From contig JAKTNV010000115.1 in the NCBI GenBank assembly GCA_022747635.1, forward strand, positions 124,001 through 188,000: DNA of 64,000 nt, given 5' to 3'. This document shows, piece after piece, positions 1 to 10,989 of this stretch (positions are counted from its first letter, which is position 1; the number at the start of each line of letters is the position of its first letter). The notes under the pieces were generated by a model that saw nothing but the letters and a program-made list of their open reading frames with translations, had not been told where the DNA came from and searched no databases. This stretch comes from Hetaerina americana. Its lineage: Eukaryota > Arthropoda > Insecta > Odonata > Calopterygidae. The position numbers were made by a program, and so were the translations under genes.

Positions 1-230
1 AAGCATATCGAGTGGCAATGGAATATTGAAGACAGTGATCGAGGGTGGCAAAATGAGCGAGCTCGGTAGGGGAGGAAAAGATTAGATGTGCTAGACGGAG
101 TGAGAAAAGCCAGACAGAGGAAGCCAGAAAGAGTTTAAGGGCTTACGGTAGGGTAAGATGTTACAGCGTTTAGTGCCGCGTTTGCGGGTCTCAGAAGTTT
201 GGTGATTCTTAGTATGTGTCAATCAAGACC
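1..230 (+). mobile_element. LINE 3'-end fragment, copy 1
   Basis: This is the 3' end of the non-LTR retrotransposon family that recurs through the window. It shares the order of landmarks seen in the other copies: a stretch reading as 'gtggcaatggaatattgaag', then a purine-rich block ending in 'gaggaaaagattagatgtg', then a tail with a gtgtcaatcaa-type end. It is cut by the window edge, so its 5' extent is unknown. No open frame survives. It most resembles the copy at 25255-25560. Assignment to the family is by direct comparison inside the window; the name LINE rests on the coding copies at 10990-11570 and 38530-38775. Confidence 0.6.
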
Positions 231-3200
231 ACCTTTATTCCGTAAACCTAATGTTAATAACATTATAAATAATAAAATTATGGATGAAAATTCACGACAA
301 ATCTAAGGTCGCCGTTTGTTGACTTAAAATGCACGGCGTCCACTGTGGCGCATATGTTTATTGTGCCGCTTTGGCCGAGGAAGGTAACGTATTCATAGTT
401 AAACCTATTTTAATTGCGATAGGTTAAAGTTTGCTACTTCGAATCATGCCTACCTTATGATCGTATTTCGCCTATCGTATTCCACCTGATATCTTACTAC
501 GATCGATTACACATGTCTTTCTGTGTGTATCAGTTTATATCGTATATATACAAGTATATGCATCCGCATTTTATATAAGATATTTATCTTTGAAATACGT
601 GTTTAAGGTAAAATAATAATTAATTATAAGTAAAAATACCTATATGGTATAACTCGTATGTAACTCCACGGACCCCCATTTTTCAATTGCTGTCAAAGTT
701 AGCGCGCCTGCACCTCTTAAGTTTTCGGAAACTGTGAATGAAATACAAATTTTTTCTCCTTTTTTCACTTATTTTAAGAGTTCTATTAAGGTAAGCCTTG
801 CGGCATTGCTCTTTTCAGGATGAATTTTATAGGGCCTAAGGTTGAAATCATTAAATTCGGGGAAAGTACGTTCCCTTAACCAAAATTATCAGGTTTGATT
901 TCAAAATATAAATGCTCTCTAATCAATAGAGCTTTTAGGCTCAAATTTGAAATCATGGTAGTGGTAACAGGAAATAGAAGGCTGAAGATTAGATGAGGAT
1001 TTTGAGCGTCTAGTGAAGTAATTCTGAGCAGATTGGTAGAGTGGAGATAACTATGTCTGAGACCCCTGAGAATAATTGGGTTATTTGTGAGGAAGGGCAC
1101 TTTACTGTAGATTCTGATGTAAAGAGCGTTGAAATGGTGGATTTTTCAAGAAAGAAGTGCAAAATAAATTCGCGAAAATGTCGGTAAGTATCCTAGCAAT
1201 ATATAAAAGAAGTTTAGATCGGCTAAGGAAAGAGGTCCAATGATCAGAAGTTGGAGTTTAAATACAAGTACTTATTCCACACAGTATTCATTTGGAATAG
1301 AATATGGGAAATGGCATGGAATATTCAAATAAATACTGCGTGCGACAATTTTTGCTTCAATTCAACCTGAAAATTTTCCAAAAAGTGACGCCCGAAACAA
1401 AAAGAATTGATCGGGAGATTGTTTTTTTAGTTACCAAGGCGATTATGATGGCTGACAATTAATTCAACGCAGAATGCGAGTTATTTTACAAAAAATATAT
1501 AAGCATTCGTGGACAGTCTCAGTGCCAAATCCTCTAATCCTTTTCACCGTATATACCTTTTTTTCAGTATTCGACTGCAATATAAAAAAATCAAACTCAT
1601 ACCCAATTTTGGGACATCAAGATATCGTTTTCCGTCCCCACGACCCAAATATGTCATCTAAAGGCATCGCATCGGAATGAGCTTGCGTTTTTCGTGGCGG
1701 GGAGAGAGAGATCGCACCACGTCTCTCACCTTCTTCGCGGGGACGTCATTCAGAAGGGGGTGGAGGGAGAGAGGAGAGCCATTCCATTCCTGCCACCGTC
1801 ATGACGGTGCGTCGTCGAGGCGGGAGAAAACATCCCCCTCCGGTCTCTCTCCTCGACTGCTGCTTACTTGTGATGCGTCTCTCTCTCTCTCTCTCTTTCC
1901 CTCCCTGCCTCGCTCCATCTCGGGAAGGAGGAAGATTGATTAGGAGGCACAGTGTGAGTGGGCGTTTGGAAGGAAAAGGAGGAGCCGACGCCCGAGGAGA
2001 AGTCTCGCAGAAGAGAAGGGGAGAGGATTGAATTCATTTTTCCCTGGTACACAAATTCCCCAAGATCACATTTAACATTCACAGTGAGACAGTATTGCAA
2101 CGCGCAGAGGTTGGCGTTGGCACCTAAGTACAGAGAAATACCTGGAGCAAATTATTTTTACCACAGATACCAGCGCCGAGATACCGTTATCTACGATATA
2201 TACCCCACCGAGGTTTAGATATCTAGTTTTCATGTTCTGGGTACTCGCATCGGAAAGCGTTACCTACATTTCATGCCCTATGTGGTAAACCCTAAAAAAA
2301 ACAAAGACCCTTTAGATGGTTGGTAGTACGAGTAATTCTACCTAACCGGAAATACCAAGGATTTTCGCTTTTGTTCACTCCTGGTTGAGAAATAACCATC
2401 ACAAAAAGAAGTAAATGAGTGCTCAAGGAATGCAATAGCGTGCCACCATTATAGTCAATTTAATCTGAGCATATAAAGCACAGTCATGGCATGAGTGAAG
2501 TTCCTAACCTTATTTATTAAAAAAAACTATTCTGCGTGCCAAAGACCTTCGTCATTTTCCCGCTCCATGTGCCACTTACCAGAGGGCTGAATCTGTGGAA
2601 ACCATTACCCTAGAAGTTTCAGTGACCCTCATAGCCGCTAATTCAAACTTACGATTTTGTGGCATGGGTGATAAAATGTTGACTTCTGCGTATAAAATGT
2701 AAATAAAATATGTGGAAAGACGCAAGTGAAATACTACAACTAATTTTTAAAATAACTTTCAAGCAAGCAATACTTCTATGTATGACCATTGAGTTTATCT
2801 CATCAAATAGAGATTTCTTCACAAAAAATAACATCACCGATGCATAAACATTGAAGTTCTCTCAGATAATGGCTCCAGTAAACGAAAATCTAATTTGGAC
2901 TCTTGAATATTTACGAGGACGGATAGGGAAGGGGTGAAGGAATGAAGGGAAAAAGAAAGGGATGAAGCAGGAGAAAGGGAAAGCAAGAGAAGAAGGATTT
3001 TAAAGAGTTATCGGCCAGCACTCACGCTCACCCCCTCCCCTTCGAATTGATTCCCACCGCTCTTCCCCGCCCCTCCTTCCGCACGTTTTCTCTTCCCCCG
3101 CCCCCTTCTCCACCCTAGGGACCCCAATCTCCATTTTTCACGGGAGGAGACGTGCGCCTGGAAAGGGATGGGGAGGGCAGGGGGTGAGAGAGAAGAGTCG

Positions 3201-3654
3201 GCGGGGGAGAAGCTTTCACGGTCCAAGGTCTATGTGATCTTGCGCCTCTTTCTTCAAGAGACGTGTTTTTCTTCCTCCACCCACTCAGTGTGTCCCCAGT
3301 CTCTTGTTTTCCCTTTTTGCCACAACCCCCTCCGGCCCACCAACCAACCGTATCACCCCTAGGGTACAGTTGTAATGAAATTAGGACGCCGAAGTTTCTT
3401 AGGGCTCCTATCGAAGTCGAAATTCGGAAAACAATTAAAATCTATCGAAGGTGAATTTTGTCGGAAATTTGTGGCGGTGATGTCATTTTTTTGATAGTGA
3501 GTCTTCGATTCAATGATGTAGAGGTGGCTCTCGGGATATGGTGCGAGTGGAGTGAATTTGGGGTCGGCGTTACTTCTCGCGTTGTAGTGCCTTCAGGAGA
3601 GAAATGCTGAACCGAAAAATGACCCGTTGGTAGCCCTCTGCGTCAATGTTAGCG
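231..3654. other. No gene recognised; purine- and pyrimidine-rich blocks
   Basis: No gene or named repeat is supported here. The stretch is AT-rich except for two GC-rich, low-complexity blocks: about 1680-2050, with GA-rich sequence and a (TC)n run near 1880-1903, and about 2900-3350, strongly purine-rich on the plus strand then pyrimidine-rich. Short open frames across these blocks (63 to 89 codons, overlapping on both strands) have biased composition and no recognisable domain, so they are treated as chance frames. The blocks could be UTR or regulatory DNA, but nothing shows it. Confidence 0.5.
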
Positions 3655-4165
3655 TCTGTCAAAAGGTCCCACGACATGGAGAAGAATGGTGAAATTGAAA
3701 TGGACAGAAAGGGAAACAAATAAAAACTCTAGGCATGATAGAGGAAGAGAGAATGTTGCTGGAAGAAATTCGAAGAAGGAAAGAAAACTATATGCAGGAT
3801 ATATTGCATGGAAATGTGAAGGTGATGAGTATGTATTTGAGTAACCTGCAAGCAACCGCTAGGGTGTGTGACATGGGGTGAATATACACCAGATTAATTT
3901 TGAACCGAATATGACCCCTACCGTGGTCGGATAATATTTATTCTGATCCCTTATCTATCGTGAAAAATTACATCTTAAATCTGTCTGCTCTACACAATCT
4001 CTCTAACTTTATTGACATGACACCTTCTACCGTAGCACGATTGTGGTAATAATACATTTTTAACATCAAGGCTAAAGGGACTATGGCTGTGGAAACAACG
4101 GAAGAATGGCAAACGAGGTAGAAGTCAGAAAATATTAGACATGTTGGACGAATTGAAGGAAGGTA
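3655..4165 (+). mobile_element. LINE fragment, copy 2, split by an insertion
   Basis: Two LINE pieces lie either side of an unrelated repeat. The left piece (3655-3842) carries the 'tggagaagaatggtgaaatt' and 'gaaatggacagaaagggaaa' landmarks found in the copies at 11.2 and 14.1 kb. The right piece (about 4088-4165) resumes with the 'gaggtagaagtcagaaaata' purine-rich 3' end, and 'gacgaattgaaggaaggtag' matches the end of the copy at 57.0 kb. The simplest reading is one LINE copy interrupted by the repeat at 3843-4087. All frames are broken. Confidence 0.6.
3843..4087 (+). repeat. Unnamed interspersed repeat family X, copy X1
   Basis: This copy starts near 'ctgcaagcaaccgctagggt', continues through 'gtgtgtgacatggggtgaat' and ends at 'tttttaacatcaaggctaaa'. 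The same order of motifs is found in four other copies (4510-4900 minus, 6480-6720 minus, 40590-40740 minus, 57465-57850 plus). I see no open frame, no tRNA-like promoter and no clear terminal repeat, so the class is unknown. It could be a SINE, a non-autonomous DNA element or part of a longer retroelement. It sits inside a LINE fragment. Confidence 0.65.
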
Positions 4166-4509
4166 GAAGACCTGTGGGGGTTAAAAGATGGTTTCATATT
4201 GTTTATAGTTCTCGAGAAATGAGGTTATACCGAGCTTAGAGTTATACAAATAAATAGTCCCTGTGTCCAGCAAAAAGCTACTTTGACCAATAGACCATCG
4301 CGAAGAATAAGGTACCATGAGACGTTTACGAGCTGAACTTCTATTTTAATCCTGCGTGGCCTCTTCAACTGGATAAGAATCCATATAATTTTACCTGAAC
4401 GCAACAAATATGAGATATAAACACTGCAGTACAATTGTCCTTCCCAAAATGACTCCATTTTGGAGTCGCGACTTAAAACTACTAAATTTCCCATCCATAT
4501 CTAATCAAG

Positions 4510-4900
4510 TGGAGGAGAGGAGCTAGATTTGCAAAACTTTGTTTTGATAAAATAAGTAGCGTATCCAAAATATTAGAGAAGCTAGGTTGAGAGTCACTCA
4601 CGGACCGAAGGTTAAATTACAGATTAAATCTCTTGCATTAACTGGAAGGATGTCTCTTTAGCCGTGATGTTGAAAATGTATTATTACCCCCATAATACAA
4701 CGGTAGGAGAGCTCATGTCAATAAAATTAGAGAGATTAAGGGTAGAAAAGATAGATTTAAGTTGTCATTTTTTCCACGAACGATTTGGGATCAGACCGAC
4801 CATTGTCAGAGCGCGGTAGGGTCTTATTCGCGTCAACATCAGTCTGGTGTATATTCACCCCCTGCCACACACCCCAGCGGTGGCTTGCAGAGTACTTAAA
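4510..4900 (-). repeat. Repeat family X, copy X2 (longest)
   Basis: On the minus strand this copy begins at 'ctgcaagccaccgctggggt', passes 'gtgtgtggcagggggtgaat', and runs further than X1, through 'ttaacatcacggctaaaga'-type sequence to a region containing 'gtccgtgagtgactctcaac'. It lies about 420 bp from X1 in opposite orientation, so the pair could form a long hairpin in RNA or DNA. Similarity to X1 is clear over at least 240 bp with scattered mismatches and small indels, indicating old copies and not a recent duplication. Confidence 0.65.
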
Positions 4901-5644
4901 TATCTAAAATAACAAAGAAACCTTTTCAAAAAAGTTATTTAACTATGATTAAGACAAATGTATTACTTTTCCGTCGATCATTCATTCGAAATCCGACTGT
5001 CTTACACAATTTATTCGTCAGGAAATCGGAAATGGCACACACAAAAAGCATCGCATCTCACGAAGCTATCAATTTAAAGGTCAAAAACGTGATTCCAGGA
5101 AAATTGGCTCCTGGTAGATTAGGATTAATGGGACGCTCGAAATATTAAAATCACATTTTATGAGATAACTCACTCTCAATGAACAACACTCCATCCATAT
5201 TTAAAACTGAATATTAATGAAAAAGCCCAAATTGCAACACACCGCCGACGTTTTTTTTTGGTGAAGGTGCGTACAATTTCACTATTTCTTGGAGCTAACT
5301 ACCATTTTTAACTTTAAATTAAACTCGATAAATTAGCACGTCAAAATAATAATAACTTTGATTTAAGTAGAATAAGGGTTTACTACATTGTGCAAACTCG
5401 TTCATAACTTCAATGCTGGCGCGCCTATAAATCCATGCACTGTAGCATCATCAGAAATCTCATTATTCCGGATTTCTGAGGGTGATAAATAAATTCCTCA
5501 GAGTGAAATGAATTCTTTATTCTGTGGAACGCTAAGTTTACGCAGTATTTGAAAAATTTCCAACCACTCACGAGTGATGGTTAAGGCCAATATTTTGAAT
5601 TGTTCACGCTTCAAAATAAGCCGAGCGATCTACAAAGTCACTCA
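4901..5644. other. No gene recognised
   Basis: AT-rich sequence with a 67-codon plus-strand frame at 4945-5148. Its peptide is basic, with no domain I recognise and no supporting splice sites or neighbours, so I do not call it a gene. A short hairpin-like pair of 'cagaaatc' and 'gatttctga' motifs lies at about 5450-5480. Confidence 0.4.
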
Positions 5645-5800
5645 CATTTATGGAGTTGCTTTCCCTGTGCGCCGCCTGAGGTTTCCCAGGCCTGATATCT
5701 TTGCCTTTGGATCACATAGACTTGGGTTAAAATGGGGGTTTCCGGAGCCCATACCCGGGAGCCTAGAGCTCCAACCACTACGCTAAGACATCGCCTTTCC
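5645..5800 (-). repeat. Possible tRNA-derived SINE remnant
   Basis: Read on the minus strand, the segment contains 'tagcgtagtggttggagctc', which fits a pol III A box of a tRNA-like head, followed about 30 bp later by 'cccgggtatgggctcc', a degenerate B box. Downstream there is no second copy in the window to define the family. It may be a decayed SINE or a chance match. Confidence 0.35.
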
Positions 5801-6479
5801 TCGACAAGGGCTTAAAAATATCCCATTCTCGTGTCGTGAATATGTTCCCCTCCGACGAGCAATCTTGATACCATCGATACAGACCGCGCTTAGTTCTCGC
5901 GTGCGGGGTCATCCGGAAGGTTCCTCTCTCAGCGCCAAGGGTCACGCAACACACACCCGATCAGCCTAGTGGGATGCAAGAGTCCCCCCGAAAGCCTCCT
6001 CCTGAGAAACGAGACATTGTTCCCGGACTCACCGCGGTCTTCCCCTCGTCGCCCTGCGAGGGGGGAGGGTTAAGAGAGAGCGCGGGGCAAACTGTAGTCT
6101 CCCTCACCCAAAATGCGAGAACGATACCCTCCCCCCCCAAGCCTTTCTTATACTCGCGAATATGGTGAACGCGCACCCAAACCACTCCACCCGCAAGGAA
6201 ACAAGGAAATCATGGTCCCGTAGAAAAATTTGAACGGGAATAAAAAACGGTGAAAGGGAGCCGAGACCTCTGCGCATCTCCGGTGAAGTTCGTTTCTTTA
6301 TCGAAGAAATATGAACAATGTCATTCGTGTTCGCACGAGTGATTTTCTCTAAAAACGCCTAATTTTGCATCACCTAGCTCAACATTCAATCAAGTTCGTT
6401 TTGCGACAGGTGATCGATGCCCACGGATGATTTTATTCATCTTCCTCATTGGCATGTGTAAACTGAGTTGCTCATCAAG
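5801..6479. other. GC-rich block without a recognised gene
   Basis: About 5830-6260 is GC- and CpG-rich with C and G runs (for example the 'cctccccccccaagcc' tract near 6127). Overlapping frames of 64 and 74 codons on opposite strands show no domain. It could be a promoter or 5' exon region, but I find no start codon plus splice donor combination like the one at 20.4 kb. Confidence 0.35.
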
Positions 6480-6720
6480 GCTTTGAAGAAACCAGTTTGG
6501 GAATCACTCACGAAAGAAAGGTTACATTACAGATCAAATCTTTTCATACGTACAGGTATTATTAACCCCGTCGTATTACAGTAGGAGATATCATGCCATT
6601 AAAATATGAGAGATTAAGTGTTGAACAGATAGATGGATTTAAGATGCCATTTATCCTGCGAACAATAAGGCATCATAATAACACTATCCGACTGCGCTAG
6701 GGGGAATGACGTATTTTCCT
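6480..6720 (-). repeat. Repeat family X, copy X3 (partial)
   Basis: This minus-strand copy retains the inner part of the family: the 'gggaatcactcacgaaagaa' end, the 'attacagatcaaatc' block, the 'gagagattaagtgttgaaca' block and the 'gactgcgctaggggg' block. The terminal 'gtgtgtggcaggggg' part is missing. It is the most diverged of the five copies. Confidence 0.5.
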
Positions 6721-8350
6721 TTTTTTTCATTTTTAGTAGCCTAGTATACTGCCATTTAGTAGGTTTAAATTATTCCGTAATTAACGTTCACATTCTGATG
6801 AGTCCTGAAAGCCTGAGGATTGAAAATTTTCCAAAATTTGTCATTTCAGGACAGTGACAAGAGTAATAAGCTCATTAGTTTCCTTGTTTTCGCATTCAAA
6901 AAACAAAAATCATAAAAAACAATAAGAGGAATATCGAAGATTTTAGAGTAAAAAAAATTGAAAATTCCGATGGGAGTGGAGTTAGACCCGAAAAAGTGAC
7001 AACCCTGGCAAGTGAACGTACATCTACAGATGCTTCCATTTCCCAAGATGTCTTCATGAAGTTCTTCCTTCTGCATTTCATTTGATTCTCGCGGATCCGC
7101 AATTTTCATTTTACGGAACCACAAGTCTCCTCAGAATTCCTTTTGGGAAACAGAACCATTTATACCCTAAAGAATAACTGATTGTAGCACTTTTCCACTT
7201 GATAAAATTTATTTTACGACCGGGTTTCGATGCATTACATCATTATCGGGTCCTTAAATGGCTACTTTGTTCATTTATACATATACACTCTCTTCTGGCT
7301 AGGAGCAAGGGTCTCAATCTCCCTCATATACGCAAGAATTTGAGGGAGATAGAGAGAGAGAGAGAGAGAGATAGTGAGAGAAAAACGAAGTGCTACGGGA
7401 GAAAATTTCCAACCCAGGGTTCATATAAAGAAAGACAAGAAGGATGAACTATTCTTTCGCTGAAATGTGGACTGAAAACACCGCTCGAGGCTGGAAAGCA
7501 ATGGCTTATGGAGAGGTGACGAATTTTTAAGTCAAGAAAAATCCGCTGACCTCGAAACTAAACGTGACGTCGAAGATTTTGAAGTGCGTGAAGTGAGGGA
7601 AGACAAATGAAAACTTCTATTTATTCCGACCACTTGGACGGGTGTGACTTGTCAAAACTCTTTTCCCACCTTTATTCAAGTCATGTGCCTTTGGTCCATC
7701 CAAAAATAATGGTAATTTTTGGGTCATTTAACTCGATGAACTTTTTCTTTCTCGCATTCGATTCGTGTCCCGTGAATTGGGTCGCTTGATGTGACGACTT
7801 GAATGTTAAATTAATACTTTCAGGCGGAAATACTATCGTCGCATAGTCAAATTTCGCAGGAAAATCTCATTAAAAAAATAAAGAAAATTTGTATAATTGT
7901 GTCGTACAATATCTTGTTAATACATTATGATGATGCCTTAAAGCGTGAAAGCTGCGAGGAAGTTCAGAACACCCAAAAAGAATATCCTTAATCAAAATGC
8001 AAGGACTTACTAGATTATTTCTTTGCTACCGGAGGAAACTCATGCAGGGGGACGGCAAATCTATCGGTGTGTATATGAAATGATAAATTGCATCGCCGAT
8101 GTTCTTGGCATAATGAATTGGCATTTATTTATTGGCAACAACTCCACTTTTTGAACTTCCAAGTTACGGTTTCTACTACGACCCCCAGTCTCTCAACTTT
8201 AGTTCATGTCCTGTCAAACCATCCGACGAGAGAGAATTCATAATGATTCAAAAAGTTATAAGGGCGAGGATATTACTAAAACGGATAGTAACAATAGAGT
8301 CCATTACTCTGTCGGCTTAAAAGAAACATATTTTTCCTATTAATTATAAG
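6721..8350. other. No gene recognised; one half fold-back arm and a GA tract
   Basis: A (GA)n tract lies near 7345-7375. At about 7193-7260 there is a single arm of the fold-back family seen at 8.35 and 10.07 kb: 'cacttttccacttgataaaa' followed by 'acgaccgggtttcgatgcat' and 'acatcattatcgggtcc'. At 6796-6840 there is an isolated hammerhead-like string discussed among the findings. No coding evidence. Confidence 0.45.
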
Positions 8351-8490
8351 TTAGCAATTTTCCACAAAATAAAATTTAATACGACCGGTTATAATGTAAC
8401 TACACCATCATCAGATCGGCAAAGGTCTGATTATGATGTAGTCACATTTAAACTGGCCGTATTAAATTTTATTTTGTGGAAAATTGCCAA
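8351..8490. repeat. Palindromic fold-back repeat, family F1, copy 1
   Basis: Two arms of about 65 bp face each other across a short centre. The left arm begins 'ttagcaattttccacaaaat' and contains 'acgaccggttataatgtaac' and 'catcatcag'; the right arm is its near reverse complement, ending 'tgtggaaaattgccaa'. The arrangement suggests a non-autonomous element able to fold on itself. Each arm, read outward, has the string order GATGATG, short hairpin, a GAAA-like block, CCGGTCGTA. The copy at 10067-10203 belongs to the same family. Confidence 0.7.
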
Positions 8491-9660
8491 TTTTTAAGTA
8501 ACCATGATAATCCGCCATATCACGCCAGAAGCGTCTCTTTTTATATTTTTCATACCCTTTCATCGAACAGTACAAAGCATTTGTCATGCCTCGTAAAATT
8601 TTGTCTGGGACAGTAAAATTAAGTTCTCCCTTCAGTCATAACAGATACCTTGCACGAAAATAACGACCGTATACAAAAGGGCTCGAAATCGCCATCAAAT
8701 GTAAATTAACGGAAATTCAAATGAACATTGTGTTTGCAAAATGATTAGGAACTAATGCTTAATATTAATTTAAGAGGTACAAGAACCTTCAAACATCTCG
8801 CCCATTAGGCAAATTGGCGTGGAGTGGAAATATTGGGTGGAGACTCATTTCACAGGAAGAGGAGAACGAATGGCGCTGTCCTCGATTTCGTCTATGGAGC
8901 TGACGACGATGTGGCGGTAGGACCAAAACTCACAACCACGAAGGGACGTTCGCGCGACTATCTTGCAGCTATTTCCCCGTTAGCCTAATTCCTTTCTACT
9001 TACTCCACCCTCTGTCGCCACCCCCGCCTTTCCATCATCTCTATGTTCCACCCACCCGTATGATAATGAATTTCACAGCGATCCCATCTCTACGACCATT
9101 AGCGTGCAAAAACAACGCACCGGAGCGATGACTGAAACGTGTGAGAGCACTCAAATTGCCTCAACGCGCGCAGGCAGTTTTATTTCAAGGAGACCTTCCG
9201 CATGTTATTATCACTAATGCTGGAGTTCTGCAGCCTTTAAAAGGCAGGGATTAAGGTGACAAAAGTACGAATGATTAAATTAAACGAAGTCGGGGCTCTC
9301 TTGATGAAATTCTCGCATTCTTAAGTAATTCTAATAATTTCTGTGGTACCTATTATCTGAAATCTAATTCCAGAGGTATATTTTTTTTCCTTCAGCGCAT
9401 AAACTCTTGTCTTCTCTTCATTCATTGAAAATGTAGACCTGCCATCTATTCATAGCTATGGCTATTATAAATGTAAGATGCTAATTCTCGATGGGCAAAC
9501 AGTCCTTAGAGGCTTTAAATAACTAACGAACAGTTCTACTGTCTTACGCTGGGCATTGGTCCATGTCCAAAGAGTGAAAAACACTAATTTTCACTCAATA
9601 TATTGAACTTATTGCCCTCGTACAACCTGATTTCAACACATGTACAAGTGTATTTGCGTT
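8491..9660. other. No gene recognised
   Basis: Mixed sequence with a somewhat GC-richer part at 8850-9180 that has no convincing open frame. Nothing else to report. Confidence 0.4.
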
Positions 9661-9668
9661 AAAATAAG

Positions 9669-9689
9669 GTCTTCTGCACACACATATAC

Positions 9690-9727
<38 letters not shown>

Positions 9728-9740
9728 GTGTGCAAAAGAA
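9669..9740. repeat. (TA)n microsatellite with inverted flanks
   Basis: A TA tract of about 40 bp is bounded on the left by 'cttctgcacacacatatacg' and on the right by 'tatatctgtgtgcaaaag', which is the approximate reverse complement of the left flank. The whole block is therefore a palindrome centred on the TA tract. A 100-codon minus-strand frame across it is a low-complexity translation. Confidence 0.75.
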
Positions 9741-9950
9741 TTGTACCAGAATATGACACAAATACGTCGAAATTAGGTTGTAGTATTAGGGTAATTAATT
9801 GTGCGAAAATTAGTAGTTTTAAGTCTCTGAGCATGGCACCACGGCGATAGAGTATATAACAAAATGAGACACATTTAAATACAGGCAATACACACAAAGA
9901 ACGCTAACTTGGGGGTTGCTAACATTACCGTGACCATGTCGACGAAGATG

Positions 9951-10037
9951 CGTCTCTTTGTCTGATGAAGGCAAAATGATCGCCAAAACTTTGGTGACCT
10001 CCCATGTGAATGTCCTTTTCATGCATAAAAAGAGACG
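9951..10037 (+). ncRNA. Hammerhead-like motif, PLE-type
   Basis: Complete CTGATGA at 9962-9968, then a short stem (GGC 9970-9972 with GCC 9982-9984), then AAAA at 9985-9988 in place of the GAAA box, then ACTTTGGTG. A perfect 9-bp outer pairing exists between CGTCTCTTT (9951-9959) and AAAGAGACG (10029-10037) and could serve as stem I. The string 'gtgaatgtccttttcatg' downstream resembles the 'gtgtgagtgtccttttaaat' tail at 49.1 kb, which ties it to the same element type. Hammerhead ribozymes are known from Penelope-like elements. The altered GAAA box and the GTG at the cleavage site argue that this copy is inactive. Confidence 0.5.
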
Positions 10038-10066
10038 TTTCAAGAATGATATGGTGGAATATCATG

Positions 10067-10203
10067 ATTAATTAAAAATTGGCATTTTTCCACAAAATAA
10101 GATTTTTTACGACCGGTTTCAATGTAACTACATCATCATCAAGATTATGCAGTCACATTGAAATACATCTTATTTTTTAGAAAATCGCCAATATTTAATT
10201 AAT
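10067..10203. repeat. Palindromic fold-back repeat, family F1, copy 2
   Basis: The left arm runs 'attaattaaaaattggcatt', 'tccacaaaataag', 'acgaccggtttcaatgtaac', 'catcatcatc'. The right arm is the diverged reverse complement, ending 'aaaatcgccaatatttaatt'. The outermost 'attaatta' sequences are symmetrical. The left arm, read on the minus strand, gives GATGATG, ATGTAGTTACAT hairpin, GAAA, CCGGTC, a good match to a minimal hammerhead core with a self-complementary CCGG in the stem III position. It begins only about 30 bp after the motif at 9951-10037. Confidence 0.7.
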
Positions 10204-10989
10204 AATTTTTAAGTGTTTCCGTTGAGTTAATATTTATCTCATGCATACCTTACAAACAATAAAAACAGGGGGATGACGGTGAAGGTAAAATGAGTGGAAA
10301 GCTAGATGGGTGGCGAACTAGATATGTACAACAGGCACCTGTCACTTGGAAGGATTATTTCGTTCATATTTTTCTAAATAATTTATCCCAGTTTAATACA
10401 GGCTATGACGAAGCGCCAAGCTTATTTCTCCTTTGGACTGAAAACAATAAAACCCTGCCGACCGTTAGGAAAGCGCCCACGCCCTCCCATAATAGATCGT
10501 CAATTAATCCGGACGCTCAGGTTTGTCCCCCCCCCAGCCACATAATCGAGAATAAATGACACCTCAGGGGTCCAGCGTGCTCGGAAATACAACAATCGAT
10601 TCGATATATTCAGAGCGCATCCCTCCATATATTCTCACACACTAAAAACCCGAACGTGATCATCCGTTGAGCGGAGCCGAAATGAGTCCCTTTTCCGAAC
10701 CAGCTTAACGTGTAGGAGGGTGCCGTCCACGGAAAACTGTGCACGCCTCCGAAAATTGGAAATCGATAACGCCGCGTATAAATCGTGTGTGCGCGAGATA
10801 CCAGCTGATATGGTTTAACGGCTACTGGGGATATGCGTTAAAAAAAAAGAAAAGGGCGCGCAGCGCATGAAGGTGCGAAAGCTCGATCCCGAAACAGCAC
10901 CCGAAAGTCCCCAAAAAGGATTCACTTATCAAGTGACTCTTTTAGGGATAAAAGTTAAGGGCAGTATTTTCAGGTCTGTATGCTGTTTT
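10204..10989. other. No gene recognised; GC-rich patch
   Basis: An 89-codon plus-strand frame at 10290-10559 has no domain I recognise. The patch at 10600-10910 is CpG-rich and contains 'gcgtataaatcgtg', a TATA-box-like string, but no gene start can be placed near it. Confidence 0.35.
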
